A stretch of 64,000 bases of DNA from Dendrophyllia cribrosa (GCA_024195265.1 JAJLRJ010000007.1:33071398-33135397), one strand, 5' to 3'. Shown: positions 11,721 to 24,329, counted from the first letter of the stretch. Notes: generated from the letters alone by a model not told the origin. Numbers and translations: made by a program.

Positions 11721-13272
11721 GTTTTTTGTATTGTCCTGTAAAGAGTGTTCAAGGAGTTATGCCATGGAGCAAAGGAGACTTTTGTCTTATTGGTCGGTTC
11801 TGGAATCATATTACGCATTCTCAAAGCTGTTGTTATTCCTAATTAAACATGGCTTCTGTTACACGAAGCATAGAATCCAACACGATAAAGCAAAACAATC
11901 ACCATTCACCACTTGAACTGGCGAAGATTTCGACGCTAAAAACTTAGAACTTAACCACCTTAGCACCAAAGTGTATTTGGGCCGATAAACTGTTATTATA
12001 AAGTCCTAGAAACCGTCGATATGCCAGACTCTTCGAGACTCGAGCTGTTCAGTAAGCTCAATCGAGATCAACAACAGCAGAACAGTACAAGGTAACCAGC
12101 AGAAAATCGCGGATGATTTATACGATTTTACCTTCTGTGGAAACAACAAGACTTCTTTTGTTTGCCACAACTGCGATTTGATTTGTATTAGAAAGTCTTA
12201 CACCTTAAACTTGGCCTTTGCACACCAAAAGCTCATCATTGGTTCAGCATAAATATATTTCTGATTGCTATTCGCTCATTAATTATTTATACGATCAAAG
12301 GTAAATGGAGCTCTGTCTAATCGCTGGTTATAGCATAAGCCCACCTGATCTCGCCATCCTTTTATAATCTTTTTAGGACTCGTTCTTTTTGTCCCGAATT
12401 TATATAACATTATTGAGAATGGCTTTTGCAAACTGACGAATATTTAACATCATTTTAACATTAAACAATTTGCTGGAGACTCTCAATTAATTTTAAGTGA
12501 AAAGGTGTTCTATTGCATCTCCTATTGGTAGAAATATTAGAAAAAAAGAAAAACACGTGTTGGTCGCTGTTTGCTCAGTGCATTGTTACAAAATAATGAA
12601 GTAAATGAGAAGGAAGTTGTTATTCTGGGTGTTTCTGCACTAAACCAGCTAACGTTAACTACCAGATCATACATTTCATTCAAAAGCAGCTGGTAGTGAA
12701 ACTAGGAGCGACAAGCAATAGGAAACCAACAAAACCATATGTAAGTCTATAACCTTAAACAACTAAAAAGTTAACAAACAAATTTTGAAAACTAATTTAG
12801 CTGATGTTGGCCTTACAAAATATGATTGTTTGCTCATTAAACCACTATCCTGGACTGACAATTACCTCATCAGCAGGCATAAAAAATAAACAATACACCT
12901 GAATATTAACCAACTTGCAGATAATATTCCATCGAAAACGTATTGTGACAAGCCGATGATACGTATACGAGTGTTACGCCATCAAAGAAACAGCAAAATT
13001 AGCTCGGGGAAGAATTATCTTTGAGCTTCATTTTGACCAACCAGTACACCATTTAAATCCATTTTATTTTCGGTAAAGTATTATGGTGGTATTGTAGGAT
13101 CTCTCTACAAAGGCGATCCCCATATCACGAATTGGTTATTTTGTTATAAGCAGAAATGCAGAGGCTTTCAAATTGAAACGAGCAACTAAATGCACCTTCA
13201 AACCTATCTTCTTGAAATAACATACCAAAACATTTTTCTAAACGGGTCCATGAAATTGAAATTTGTCACGAA
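11211..13272. other. No gene recognised; (AATC)n microsatellite
   Basis: Noncoding AT-rich sequence with an (AATC)n tract of about eight units at 11690-11720. The segment containing AAAGGAGACTTTTGTC at about 11773 recurs inverted near 15165-15190. It may be intronic to the LU paralogue. Confidence 0.45.
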
Positions 13273-14235
13273 GGTAGTCTGTCTACAGACCGATATATTT
13301 TTCAGCCCAGCGCGAGCGAAGCGAGCGCGCGCAAATGCGTAGCGCGAGAACGAGCCCCTAGGGCCACAGAAAAAATAAATTCGGTCTGTGGACTTCTTTC
13401 GAAAAAAGTGAATTGAGGTTTTTCGTGAAAAAGAAAAATGCCATTGGCTAAAAGGCGATTAAACTGTCATCAACATGTCATGTCATGTCATGCGATTAAC
13501 AACAACTGTCATCACTTCGAGGCGCTCACCGCGACACTTTGCAATTTGCATAACGACACAATAGGTCGATCTTCACACGAAATCGACATGTGAACAAACT
13601 TTTCCTGCCCTTAAAGAATAACAGAAAGAAGCTATTTTAAGGTTGCTCGAAGCGAAGGACGTCGTCGCAATTCTTCCCACTGGTTTCGGGAAAAGTCTCA
13701 TTTATCAGTTGTTTTCGTCTGCAAAACAGCAACAAACTGAAAGTAATGTTGTGGTACTGGTTGCATCGCCGTTAAGAAGCATGATAAATGAATGAATGAA
13801 CATAATAAACGTCCGCCAACTTGCGTCTGGTAACACCTTGACGGACAGTTAAGTGGAATACATTTTCCGTTCCAATCTTACCAAAATTACCCGTACGGAT
13901 GGAAAACGGACATCTACATATCCTACTGAAATCCGACGGTCCGAATTGCTTTGGCTTTTGGCCTCTTTTGGCGTTTTTTTTTTCAGTGTTGAAGTATTCG
14001 TCTGAAAAAACATACTCCAACACGAGCCAGACACCGCACACGTTGTTTTGTATTTTGATCCTTTCAAGCAATTACGTGAGTAGTAGGTAATAATGATAAG
14101 GTTTTGACATGGGGGAGGGGTCTAAAAAGCGTCTTTTCTCAAAAGAAGTCCACAGACTTTCCTTTTTTCTCGCCCTCCGGACTCGTTCTCGCGCTCCGCG
14201 CTCGGCTCAAAATGAAAAGTCTGTGAAGAAACTAA
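13273..14235. mobile_element. Composite element carrying a RecQ-like fragment
   Basis: Each edge carries a related block of about 100 bp: ACAGACC or ACAGACT, then T-rich sequence, then CTCGTTCTCGCGCT. The left block (13273-13400) is itself an inverted repeat (CTACAGACCGATATATTTTT and AAATAAATTCGGTCTGTGG). A RecQ-like helicase fragment lies between. The boundaries are approximate and the interpretation as one mobile unit is inferred. Confidence 0.4.
13604..13793 (+). pseudogene. RecQ-like helicase N-terminal fragment
   Basis: The reading frame contains the Walker A block AILPTGFGKSLIYQLF preceded by an LLEAKDVV stretch, typical of RecQ-family superfamily 2 helicases. A TAA stop lies a few codons after the fragment's start, and the frame ends after about 60 codons at motif Ia. 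It is a fragment only. A second related fragment is at 36865-37187, which suggests a transposon-amplified or captured helicase sequence. Confidence 0.65.
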
Positions 14236-15824
14236 CACCAAGGTATCTTGAGTTATATTTAACTGAACTACTAGTTTACTTCTGCGGTAGATAATAATTT
14301 AAAAGATTTAGAAGGGCTACGAAATTTGAGGTTGTAAGAGCAATATTTTCAAAAGTAAATTCGACCAACAGAGTATTGTTCCGCTTGAGTGTATACGGAG
14401 TACAGCATATAAATGAACCACATTTTGCCAGCATATGGTATATTAGTAGAGTAATCCCCTATTAATGAGAATTCCCATATCACGAAGGGGAACAACAGTC
14501 TGGGAGGTATGGTGACAAATTTTAATTTGAGGTATTAAAAACAACAACTAAATTTAGCGATCATCACATTCACTTTGCCTGATAATAAAAGCCATTAAAG
14601 AAAAACGATCAAACGGAAAACTAAGTTCAGAACAATACTGTATTTGATTTTTATGAAGAAATGTTGAAAATAGAAAATGTGAGATGGCCTTGTTGAACGA
14701 CAGCGTGAAATTGAGAATCCAGCAACACGGTTTCTTCATAACCGCAAGTTGAAGCCAACAAAATCGTAAATACAAACTCAAGGAATCAAAGACGTGTTGT
14801 ACTTACCACAACAGACATACTCTTTATCTTGGTGTTGATTAAGACTGAAATAGTTCCTCCAGAGACAGAGAAAAGAATTTACACTGCACGGCCTCGCCAA
14901 ATATTTGTTGCAGATAAACTGCCATCTTAACTGTCAACACATCGACGAGAAAGACCTTCATCGACCGCAAAATTACCATCAGCAATGTCAAATCAGCTTT
15001 TCTGTCTCCACCTTGAGTTGCTTTCCACGGTAATATGTTTCACTTCGCTTCCTGATAACCTGTTTATGAATACTTTTCTTTTAAAGTTTTGGTTGTCAAA
15101 TTGACAGGCCCGCGTGCTCAGCGAAAACAACTTCAAATAGCTCCGCGCTATTTGGCGCATGCGCAGACAAAAGTCTCCTTTGCTATGCCATGGGGATATT
15201 TGACATTTTTGGGCATTTGGCTGCGCCGCACGTGGTGAATTAACTTGGTTATTACTCATGCGCAAGAGTTATAAAATGCCCTCTGTTTTTCTTTTTTTGT
15301 GTGTCACGATTTTGCATGCAATTTTGTGCACGTATATTTTATTATTCAGATTATTAACCGGGCCATCAGGTCACATACAAATTCTACAAAAATGGCTGCC
15401 GCGCTCGGCATGTCCTTGGTTTTCAAAACCATAGTGTTGTCTTATCATAGTAATAACACACATTTAAAGTATTCAAAATGGAAAGAGAAAGCTTTACAAA
15501 TTACTCAGAAGCCGCTGTAGTAGAGAAAAAGGAGAGTAGCTTTAAGCGACGAAATCTTGCTTCTAGGAACTTCATACGTTTTTATCAATGCGGGACGATG
15601 TTTCTTTCGAAGAAGCGGAGTTGCAAAGAATTTTCAGGCAGTAAAAGAAATTACATTTTTCGATGGGAATTTATGTTGATATCAATTTGTGATTGACTCT
15701 TTCTTTGTGTTCTCGTTAGTTTTGAAGAAATGTTTATAAAACGTGTTCAAATTCAGTCGTGATAAATTATATCTGATATTATGTAAACAAAACAAGACTT
15801 ACATGTAATTTCATAGTTCTATTA
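14236..15824. other. No gene recognised
   Basis: Short ORFs without domains. A putative acceptor/donor pair on the minus strand at about 14808-14845 (TATTTCAG to GTGGTAAGTAC) could bound a tiny exon, but nothing connects it to another exon. Otherwise nothing notable. Confidence 0.4.
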
Positions 15825-16501
15825 CAGTCAAAACCGGTCAAGCGTTCCCACTAAGAATGAATTAATGAATTCATTATTGCAAATTTGATTTCATTACTCG
15901 TTTCAATAATCCGCTCTTCGAATAAATAATGCAAAATTCAAAATAAGCCTCGATTCAAAAATCGAATTTTGATTGGATTAATGAACAAAAGGTTTATGCT
16001 ATATATGGAATACTAAGTACCAGGTTGACCGCGACTCGTCAACAAAGATGGCGGCAAGATCTCCGTCGTCCTCGTGTGAGGAAAAGGTAGGTATATAATC
16101 CATTTTGTTGGGAAACTTTTCCTCTTTTGAAGCATTAGTGCATGGTATAACTATTATGGCTATAGTTTGCCCTTACAATGAAACACTTGTATTGGAAAAA
16201 TCAGATTCATGGAGCGCTGTATGAGAAGGCTTTCGGAGATACAAAAAAATATCAACAATTACATGGCTTTCGCTAGACTTCTTCCTCGAATTTTCCCAAA
16301 TAACCACGAGTTTATATCAATTTGCGATTGACTGCGTAAAATTTTGCCATTTGTTCATTGTAGATTTCTGAATCGAGGCTTATTTTGAATTTTGCATTAT
16401 TTATTCGAAGAGCGGATTATTGAAACGAGTAATGAAATCAAATTTGCAATAATGAATCCATTAATTCATTCTTGGCAGGAACGCTTGACCGGTTTTGACT
16501 G
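15825..16501. mobile_element. 677-bp mariner-type TIR element with exon-like core
   Basis: The termini CAGTCAAAACCGGTCAAGCG and complement, within arms of about 140 bp, are flanked by TA on both sides, as expected for Tc1/mariner-type elements. There is no transposase. The unique centre contains an ATG exon candidate (16048-16086) with a splice donor. Non-autonomous, possibly carrying captured host sequence. Confidence 0.75.
16048..16086 (+). CDS. Possible captured start exon (13 codons)
   Basis: ATG GCG GCA opens a 13-codon run (MAARSPSSSCEEK) ending exactly at a donor GTAGGTAT, phase 0. CAAAG precedes the ATG. It resembles a host first exon, but it is short and could arise by chance. It is reported because it sits at the centre of a TIR element. 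Confidence 0.25.
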
Positions 16502-17229
16502 TAAACTTCACACGCGTCGCCTTAGGCAAAGATGTCTGTGTATGTTTTGCAATTTTCATTTCCAAAACAGTTTCTTGAGCAATTTTCGATACACAACTGG
16601 TTTATTTTATTCGAAAATTAGTCATACTATACTAGTTATTCTAGACCGAGAAAACGTTTTGGTGCATTCTAACACTGTCGCGTAATTTTGTTTTTTGAGC
16701 TATTTTGAAAAAAATAGCTCATTAGCAGGCGCAAAGGTTGGTTTGTGATGTTAGTATGTTTGTTAGCTTGTTTGTTTGTTTGTTTGTATGTATGTCTTGG
16801 GTTATGTCACACCAATCAGATTGCCTCTAGTATGTACACCGTGTACTATGTCAGCCAATCAAATTTTCGCTTCTAAAATGGTATTACTGAAGGTCAAAGA
16901 AGGGCACTTGACATGAATTGAAAATCAGCCATCTTGAATCTCCGCGATTGTTGCCGCAAACACTAAAAGTGTAAAGTTTTGAAAATTTGTTGCTTGGGAA
17001 CTGTTCTCTAATCCCGACTGGCTTGCTAACCTGGCAATATCAAGGACATTTATTCGGAAATACCGCCTATAATGTGCCCTATGCATGAATGGTAGAATGG
17101 TCTGCGGGGGATGAGACGTCCAAAAAATGTGGACTACGGTTACGTTCATAGGTGAGCTTATACTGAAGTATGAGTATAGTTTTATTGCAAAAACGGCAAG
17201 CCGATTTCAAATAATATGGTGCGGAACAT
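16502..17229. other. No gene; GTTT microsatellite
   Basis: Contains a (GTTT/GTAT)n stretch at about 16765-16795 and a small hairpin GAGCTATTTT / AAAATAGCTC at about 16698-16722. No coding signal. Confidence 0.4.
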
Positions 17230-18195
17230 GAATTGTATGTTTCAAGCCTGGGTTTCAAGAGATTACTATTTAAAATTGGATTTTTTTTGTCAGACACGCT
17301 GTCTGCACGTGAAAATGTTGAACTTTGTCCTTATAGAAACTTGTCCGTGATGCATGGAGTTCAACAGAGAAAATGTAATGCAATTAATCTACAATTTACA
17401 GTATGTAAAACGTTTATCTTTCTTTGAATTAATGTGAGCTGATGTGTAGGTTATTAATTGTATGCCTCAAGCGATTACTATAAGCGAGAAGCGACTGTAT
17501 TTTGTATGAGCAGTCACGTTGTGTGCACGTGCAAATATTGAACTTTGTCCTGGTACGTGATGAAATTCAACATGTTTTCGAGAAAACGTAATGTAATTAA
17601 TTTATATGGTGCGTTAAAAAACGCCTGTTTAAAAAATATTAGTTGCAATTTACTAGGAAACAAGCAAAATTCATTTTGGATGCGCTAAGTTTCTGCTGGT
17701 CGACATTACAGGAAAAGGTGTTTGGTTCCAAATGTTAACCTCAACAATGTTCGTGTAAGTAATTCAATTAGCTTGTGGTTTTGAGTCGAAAACAATTTAA
17801 TCTAATTAGTTCTGTTTCTATTTGCACGACTTTTTTGTGGAGAATAAAAACAGTTGTTTAAATAATATTAGTTCCAATTTACTAGGAGACTACTTATATT
17901 CATTTTTCATGCGTTTAGTTTCTGTGAAAGACTTTTCTGGTTGACATTACAGAAACAGGTGGTTCAAAGAATTTTCCTGTCACTAATTTAATTAGCTTGT
18001 GGTTTGGAGTTGAAAACAATTTAATTTAATTAGTTTGCGTCTTCCAGGCCAAAGGAACCTTTTCCACGTGTCTTTTGTGAATAATAAAAGAAACCTTTAA
18101 AAATAGACTAGATACAAATTTCCAGGAAATAATAAGCCTTCAATTTGGATGCATCAAATTTATGTGCAGGACTTTTCTGGTTGACATTTAATTTA
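17230..18195 (+). repeat. Degenerate tandem array, period about 230-250 bp
   Basis: Diverged units recur. TGCACGTG with TTGAACTTTGTCCT appears at about 17305 and 17540. Blocks around AATATTAGTTNCAATTTACTAGGA, then GACATTACAG, then TTAATTAGCTTGTGGTTT recur at about 17630-17780, 17865-18005 and partly 18100-18190. An old local tandem duplication with no coding capacity. Confidence 0.6.
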
Positions 18196-19830
18196 ATACA
18201 CTCATTACTGAAACAAGTTGCTCATTTCACTGGGGCCGTAGTTTCGTCAAAAAATAACTCCGGAAATCCCGTGAAAAAAAGCTAGCCGAGAAACGAGAAA
18301 CGGGACCCAGTTGGTTATCTCGGTATTTTTTTTGGTAGTGGGCGGGCCGGAGGATTTGAAAAACGTATATCTGCAAGCGGTTATTTGTGCGAGTTAACTT
18401 CCGCTGTTTTGTTACTTTCACCATTTCATATCATTTAGGTAATTTTCAAAATAGCTCATGCACGCAATGCGTGCCTATGTTTGAGAATTGTTAAAATTGA
18501 AAAATAGCCCAGTCGTTTACTGATTTCATTGCTTTTAAAACTAGTCTTTTCAAATGTAACAGAAAGAAGTCATTGTTTGGGAAATATTAGACGAGTGTGG
18601 ATTTGATCGGAAATCAATAAATTAAATAAATTAAAAACGTGCGTGACCATTTAAAATAAACCGTAAAACTTTCTTATGCAAGCGCATGAGTATAGGCTAC
18701 CAGTGTAGCCTCTTGTTTCTTTTTACAAACCCGGTTAAAATTCCAAAATAAAATAACTCGGTGAAAAGGTGTTTGTAATGAAATAACAGAGTTTATTTTT
18801 ATGAGGGGCACCGCACTTCAGAAGGTTGAACTTTGAACGTGAGAGATCATGTTATCATTTGCTATATTCTTTATTCTGTTTTGTGACATTTTAAAGTTTA
18901 TATTCATCTGATGGGAACGAGGAACGAAATAAGCCTGCAAAAGCATCCGCTTGGCAGCAACCACGACGGCAAAGGCAGCGAGAGCGGTGCAAAACAATAG
19001 GATGAATGAGCGAAAACAGTGCCTTTGCACGTGCATTTTACATTTTGGTATTCCCTGCAAAACAACATCGTCAAAATGATCAATTTAAAGGTTTTATGGA
19101 GAATGTAAACACACGACGGTTTTTCTTTCTCTATTTGAAATTGAATGTCGTCCCTACGAATTCAACAGGGAGCTAAAAATTATCGCGTAAAGCGAAGATG
19201 ATTGACATATCGGGAAAGTTAACCTGCACTAAACTACCAAGCGAGGTGGTTTGAAAAAACCTAACTTGGTTAAAAAAATCTATTGTTCTTTAATTTATTT
19301 CCCTGGGAACCACTAACACGGTTTAAATTCGGTGAACGCCAAAAATACGCGGCCGCATCAGGAATTTTGTTCAACCAGTTAATTTTAATTAATCGAAATA
19401 ACCCGGTTAACTACTCTAGTGCGGCCGCAGCCATTGTTCTTTCTGCATGAAGTGTTGACAATAGCGATTATAGCCCGTGGATTAAAATTAGCAAAATTAC
19501 TATAAATATATTTTTGCATTCGTGTTTGCTCGGGAAGCCTTCGGAAGCGTAAAAACAAGCAATTTTATGTCCAAGAATTCAGCGTGGCGATGACAGCAAT
19601 AGTGACGACACGGCAGGGAGGTCGTAAACCAGGTGTATTGTAGATTGTCATATCTGACGCAAAATTTTAAAATAGGCTTTCAAAGGGAAGATATGAGGCT
19701 TCAAATTCTAACATGGACAATTTTACTCCTTTAAAAGCTAATAACTTTTAATTAAAGTTGAAATAAAAAACTCGGCTTCAGATATGACACAATAGAGGTT
19801 TTGACGGATCAGTGAGTGGTGAAATCAAAC
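18196..19830. other. No gene recognised
   Basis: A minus-strand ORF (18818-19060) has a hydrophobic stretch starting MHVQRHCFRSFILLFCTALA, but it lacks a canonical donor and is not linked to another exon. Two NotI-type GCGGCCGC sites lie at about 19350 and 19423. No feature can be supported. Confidence 0.4.
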
Positions 19831-20023
19831 AGGCCATTTCCGAGTTGCTTTTAGCCTCTCTATCAAAGCGAGGCTAGGTGCGAAACCTTTCATATGAAAA
19901 TGAGTTTCCATTCACATGCAAATAAGTTTTATTTGCATGTGAATGAAAACTCATCTTCATATGAAAGGTTTCGCACCTAGCCTCGCTTTGATAGAGAGGC
20001 TAAAGGCAACTCGGAAATGGCCT
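19831..20023. repeat. Near-perfect palindromic MITE (193 bp)
   Basis: The arms AGGCCATTTCCGAGTTGC and complement continue through AGCCTCTCTATCAAAGCGAG and CGAAACCTTTCATATGAA to a TTATTTGCATG core. Very few mismatches. On transcription it would form a hairpin of about 95 bp. Confidence 0.85.
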
Positions 20024-20403
20024 ATTGCTTTGTGTTCTTCTCGAGGAGCAAACTTGGACACAAAATCACGTTTTACAAATTTTAACTTACGTACATTACA
20101 GCATTACCGTAAAGCGCGATTCATTGAATAAAAAGTAGTACGGGTGAACTCCCATTGTTCCCCAATACATCTGTCAAGTGTTAGCGAAATCGGGTTCTAA
20201 AGGCCCAAGATATAAAGCTCTTAAAAGTGACACCCTTGCCAAAAGTTTGCCTTATGAATTTATTCATGACGCGGTATACTCCGTGACCTTAAAACGAAAT
20301 ACATTTGTCAGACACGAAATGCTTAAAGAACAGTAAGAGGAAGATATGAAGTAAATCTTTGAAGAGAGAATCAACCATAAACTTAGTTTCAGTGAGTTTA
20401 TAA

Positions 20404-20610
20404 AACACAGCGTGGCAAAGTTGGTCATTTTTTTTTTTCAAGTTGCAATCCATTTCCATCCTGGTCATCTGCAGCCCAAGACACTTATTTTTACTCTTAG
20501 AGCACTAGTAGAACAATGTTAAACAAAACTGAACCATTAGTTGTAGATTTTCACTGATATAAATATGTATTTTGGGCTTTTTAAAGTAACACTTAAAATT
20601 GTTACATAGC
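20404..20610 (-). repeat. Copy of the GGGACACTGTCACC-type repeat
   Basis: Shares with 5869-6255, in the opposite orientation, the block around AAGTTGCAATCCATTTCCATC and a following segment of similar spacing. Ends are degraded. Confidence 0.5.
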
Positions 20611-20718
20611 CCGTTTAAATCTTTGTAATTTGATCTTAGCACGTGACTTGTAATTCCATTTACAACATTCGCGTCGTAAGAATTTTTGGACCTCACCACG
20701 CGATTGAGCGTTATGTTG

Positions 20719-20957
20719 TCATGTCGCAACACAACGATCGCGAGTATGTATATTTTCCCCTTCCCTTGAGTGTATAGGGTTAAAATGAGTACCAGTTAAT
20801 TTATCTTTACCGTTTAATGTATAAACAGTTATTGAATTTTGCGTAAGTATCGGGTCTTGAGTGTTACAGTTGTCGCCAGTACAGCACTCAATCTCACATT
20901 GCAGCAAGGTCCGGCCGCTAAGGAAGCCACTAAGGGCAAGACATGCTGTTCTTTTAT
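20719..20957 (-). CDS. LU-domain secreted protein, exon 3 (terminal)
   Basis: The acceptor TTTGTTCCAG opens a phase-1 exon encoding the end of a three-finger domain. The C..L..FLSGRTLLQC region is followed by the hallmark CCTGDNCN, then a polar tail ending at TGA. Known family logic: LU/Ly6-uPAR domains end in CC(x)nCN, the last disulfides of the fold. Joined to the exons at 22150-22347 and 27467-27512 the frame is open for 160 codons. The tail lacks a strong hydrophobic GPI signal, so a secreted protein is the simpler reading unless another 3' exon exists. Confidence 0.7.
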
Positions 20958-21379
20958 CTGGAACAAAAATGCCAAAATTATTTTAGTGAAGCTAACACTG
21001 AATACAAATAGGGTATCAAAACACACAGTACTGATTTTACAAAAGGTATTGGAGTTGCTAGAATAAATTTGACTTCATTTTGTCGAGAGTAGCCTAATTT
21101 TCTTTAGAGTTTTTGGCTCAATATCAGTTTGTTAATTAATACAGTCAGTTAATATTATACAGTACAGGATAGTTTTATGGTTTCATTTAATAAAACAGTG
21201 ATTGCATATTAATTAAACCAGTCTCAGCAATCTTGATCACTGTACCTCAGTTCAAGAAACAATTTTAAGAACCTCTTAAGAACATCTTCAGCCTGATTTC
21301 TCACTAAGCACCCGATATATAAGAAACGCATCAGCCTGAACCCCCAAATCACTTGTTCTTTTATGCGGGTGTTTACTGT

Positions 21380-21546
21380 ATCACCTATTTTCGCTTTTAA
21401 ATTTTCCGCGCTCCCCCATTTTGTATACGACGTCATATGGTTGCAAAATTGTTGTATACAAAAGAAAGTCGATTCTTAACAATGGCGGCAGTCATTAAAA
21501 TTCAAAATAGCGGCGCGCGGGAAGTTTAAAAGCGAAAATAGGTGAT
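21380..21546. repeat. Foldback MITE
   Basis: The arms ATCACCTATTTTCGCTTTTA and complement, continuing with GC-rich GCGCG blocks, enclose about 100 bp including TTGTATAC motifs and an ATGGCGGC. It lies in the intron between the two LU exons. Confidence 0.7.
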
Positions 21547-22149
21547 ATTCATATCCAATAGTTTTGTATACTATAATATTTAATCCATTGTTATTTAAAT
21601 AATCGAAATTTAGACTTTATTTCCCACTTTTTAACGTCAATTTGCTATATTTATGGAGGTTGCCTTAAAAGAATTCGAATGTAATACAATTTGGTGAGCG
21701 ATTTTTGTATTTGTCCATGGCTTTCCGAGGAATTTGACGTTTGAATTGTTCATGGCTTGATTCGGTAATTATCGAAACACGGCTGACAGTTCTATAACAT
21801 AAGCTTTCTGAAATATTTCATAAATTGCGCTATATTAAAATTCTGTCTTGATAGCTTTACAAACTTTTGACGCTGTTGTATCCACGTACTTTCTCTCTTT
21901 TGTACTCGTGTGAACTGACCAATAAATTGCAGGGAAACGTTTAGTCTGGCAAGTGATCCGAGTGCGAGCATTTTTTTGAGGATTATTGAGGCAACTGAGG
22001 AAACGGTTTGCGCAGTTAGGATACGCATATTCTTGAACGTCCGTCGTTGTTTTCTGAGGGGACTTTAACCATTTTCCATGATAATTTACTTTATATACCC
22101 CGATGTTATTCATAGGGCGTTATTTATTTGCATACAAGAGGTTACCTAC

Positions 22150-22347
22150 CAGCACAGTCAAAACAACCGCGAAAAAAGCCATTGTGTACGTTGCTGCTTG
22201 CTGAATTGTACCTGTATTTTACGGAACCACAATGAGTTGTACCTAGCGAATATCGATCTGTGGTGCAATTTAGGTTTGTTTGATAACGGGTGCAGCCAGC
22301 TGCATCTCCCACATACTGGCAAAAATTGCACTGTGTTGGATCAGCAA
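22150..22347 (-). CDS. LU-domain secreted protein, exon 2
   Basis: The 198-nt exon starts after a strong acceptor (poly-T tract then CTATACAG) and ends at donor GTAGGT, phase 1 at both ends, so it is symmetrical. It encodes CNFC, CTRY, NCTT, the LGTTHCGSVKY block and RGCFDCA: the first two loops of a three-finger domain. It is clearly paralogous to 11019-11210. Symmetric phase-1 exons are typical of extracellular domain families and would allow exon duplication. Confidence 0.7.
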
Positions 22348-22432
22348 CTGTATAGAAAAAAATGGTACTGGTTTATATATAGTTTACTGCAGTTTTAATC
22401 ACGTTATTCCTACGTTTGTGAGTTACTAAACT

Positions 22433-22630
22433 GGGCCCGGTTGTTCGAAAGCCGGTTAACGCTAACTGGGATTAAAACTTAACCGAGCATTTAATTTGTC
22501 CTGTTAGAAATATCTTCAAAAGCTAATTAGAAGACAAGTCAAAGTCGAAACTAAAGGGCAAAATCTGAATTGATTAATTATTTAACTAGAATTAAAATTG
22601 ACGCTAATCGTGCGTTGAACAACCCAGCCC
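22433..22630. repeat. MITE with GGGCCCGGTTGTTCGAA ends
   Basis: The termini GGGCCCGGTTGTTCGAA and GTTGAACAACCCAGCCC are imperfect inverted repeats about 200 bp apart. The interior is TTAA/AATTAA-rich. Non-coding. Confidence 0.6.
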
Positions 22631-24131
22631 TGGCTGCTAAACTAAGCAGTTGAAGCGTATCGTAGAGTGTAAGGATGAAACAGATAACATGGACGAAATA
22701 TTGTCTTCACCACTTGGGATCATACAAAAATTAATCATCATTAAATAAATCCATAACTAAATAGATAAATTTATCTATAAAAATAGTTAATATAATAATA
22801 TTTAATATTCTCTTTGGTGTGTGTTTTGATACATGATGCTAAAAATATGGAAATTACATTACTGAAAGGCATAATCCGACGAAGAAAGAAAAAAGAGACC
22901 TCTGGGTTCAGGTTAGAATGTAACAGTATTTTATTATATCTAGTACATAAAAGACGTGGCACCATGCCTGTTTTCACGTTATAGGACTAATTTGAGGCTT
23001 GTGGCGGCAATTGAAAATCCTAGCTTTGAGCGACTCAGGCAACCATTACTTCCAAAACGTTATTACTAGCAATGAAATATTAGTATTATTGTTATGATAG
23101 CTGAACAATGGTACAGTGAAACGCCTTAATATTACCGAAAAAGACAGTTATGAAATAATTAAGGGCGATTTCAGGATTTGCACGCTTCCAGTGAAATATA
23201 CCATGCGCGATTTAGGGGTAACACTTATTCTTTTGTTAAAACAATAGAATATTAGAGCACAAAAGAACGACAATACAATAGAATACAATACCATAGAATA
23301 TATTAGAATACATAATTTTACCTAATACAATGAATGTGTACAATGTACGATAGAGCTAACACCCTAAATCGGGCATCATATGCAGTGAAATGCCAAAAAC
23401 TAGGTGGTTAAATTAAGTGCTTCCATGAGAATATTTCAAAATCGTCTAATGAAAAATTCTTCAAATTTGGATATATCATGGAGAGTAGTATAAAGAAATG
23501 GCCACTGTCTAAAATGACCAGTTCTCCATCAGATCTGACTTGTTCAATACATGTGTATACGATTCGAGTTGCTTAATTTTATTTTAATCTATGAATTTAA
23601 TTTTGTGATATATCTACCCCTATAGATAAATAAACACCACGCTAAAACTGGGGAAACCCTTTGGATCAGTAGAAAGAGGGCAAATTTGTGAGTACTGATA
23701 GAATTAGTTAATATTCAGTAAAAAATCTAAACTTATCTTATCGCGGTCGATCAATTTATTAACTAAGTTGACGACGTTGGGTCCGGACGCGTATCTCCGC
23801 TCAAGCCGGAATATTTTTACTCCCACTTTATCTTCGCGACTAATTGAATACCTGACTACTAATATTACTAGAAATAGGTGTCTCGCAGAGCCTCGCGAAG
23901 CTTTGGGGGGGGGGGGGGGGGGGGGGGGGGGGTGCACCGCGAGTCGAAACTCTCGATTTGCGTATGAGGCTTTTCTCCATTCCACTTCGTTGCAACCAAA
24001 AACGTTGGTAAAAGGTCCTTTTGATGGTTCGCGTACCGTTTACCGTCCGCCATCTTTGTTTACCATGCTCCTATATAGGCTTACATGAAGTAGTACCACA
24101 TTGTTGCCAGGCAACTGCAGGACACCATCAA
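22631..24131. other. No gene; poly-G tract
   Basis: AT-rich sequence without supported exons. Contains a 28-base G run at 23905-23932. The ORFs around it (23704-24088, both strands) owe their length to the G run and are not real. Confidence 0.45.
23905..23932. repeat. Poly-G homopolymer (28 nt)
   Basis: Uninterrupted G run, the longest in the window. Similar runs are at 1043-1066 (C) and 4804-4830 (G). Confidence 0.9.

Positions 24132-24172
<41 letters not shown>
24132..24172. repeat. (TA)n microsatellite, left of Penelope-like element
   Basis: About 20 TA units. It is followed by an inverted pair (ACTATCACAAATGAAGACAA and complement, 24227-24303) and a second TA tract at 24298-24321 that abuts the Penelope-like element. 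Confidence 0.85.
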
Positions 24173-24174
<2 letters not shown>

Positions 24175-24329
24175 CTTTCACAAGCACCAATATAAAAAAG
24201 CGCAGTCTCCATGAATAAATATATACTATCACAAATGAAGACAAATTGTATATTTTGTCAATACCAAACACATTTACAATTTGTCTTCATTTGTGATAGT
24301 ATATATATATATATATATATAACTAGTTA

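Noticed and set aside
14808..14845. Mini-exon on the minus strand
   Set aside because: Splice-like borders but no connecting exon or domain.
18818..19060. Signal-peptide exon for the LU paralogue
   Set aside because: A hydrophobic N-terminus is present but no canonical phase-1 donor follows.
23704..24088. Overlapping ORFs on both strands rich in Gly or Pro
   Set aside because: Created by the 28-nt G run at 23905-23932.
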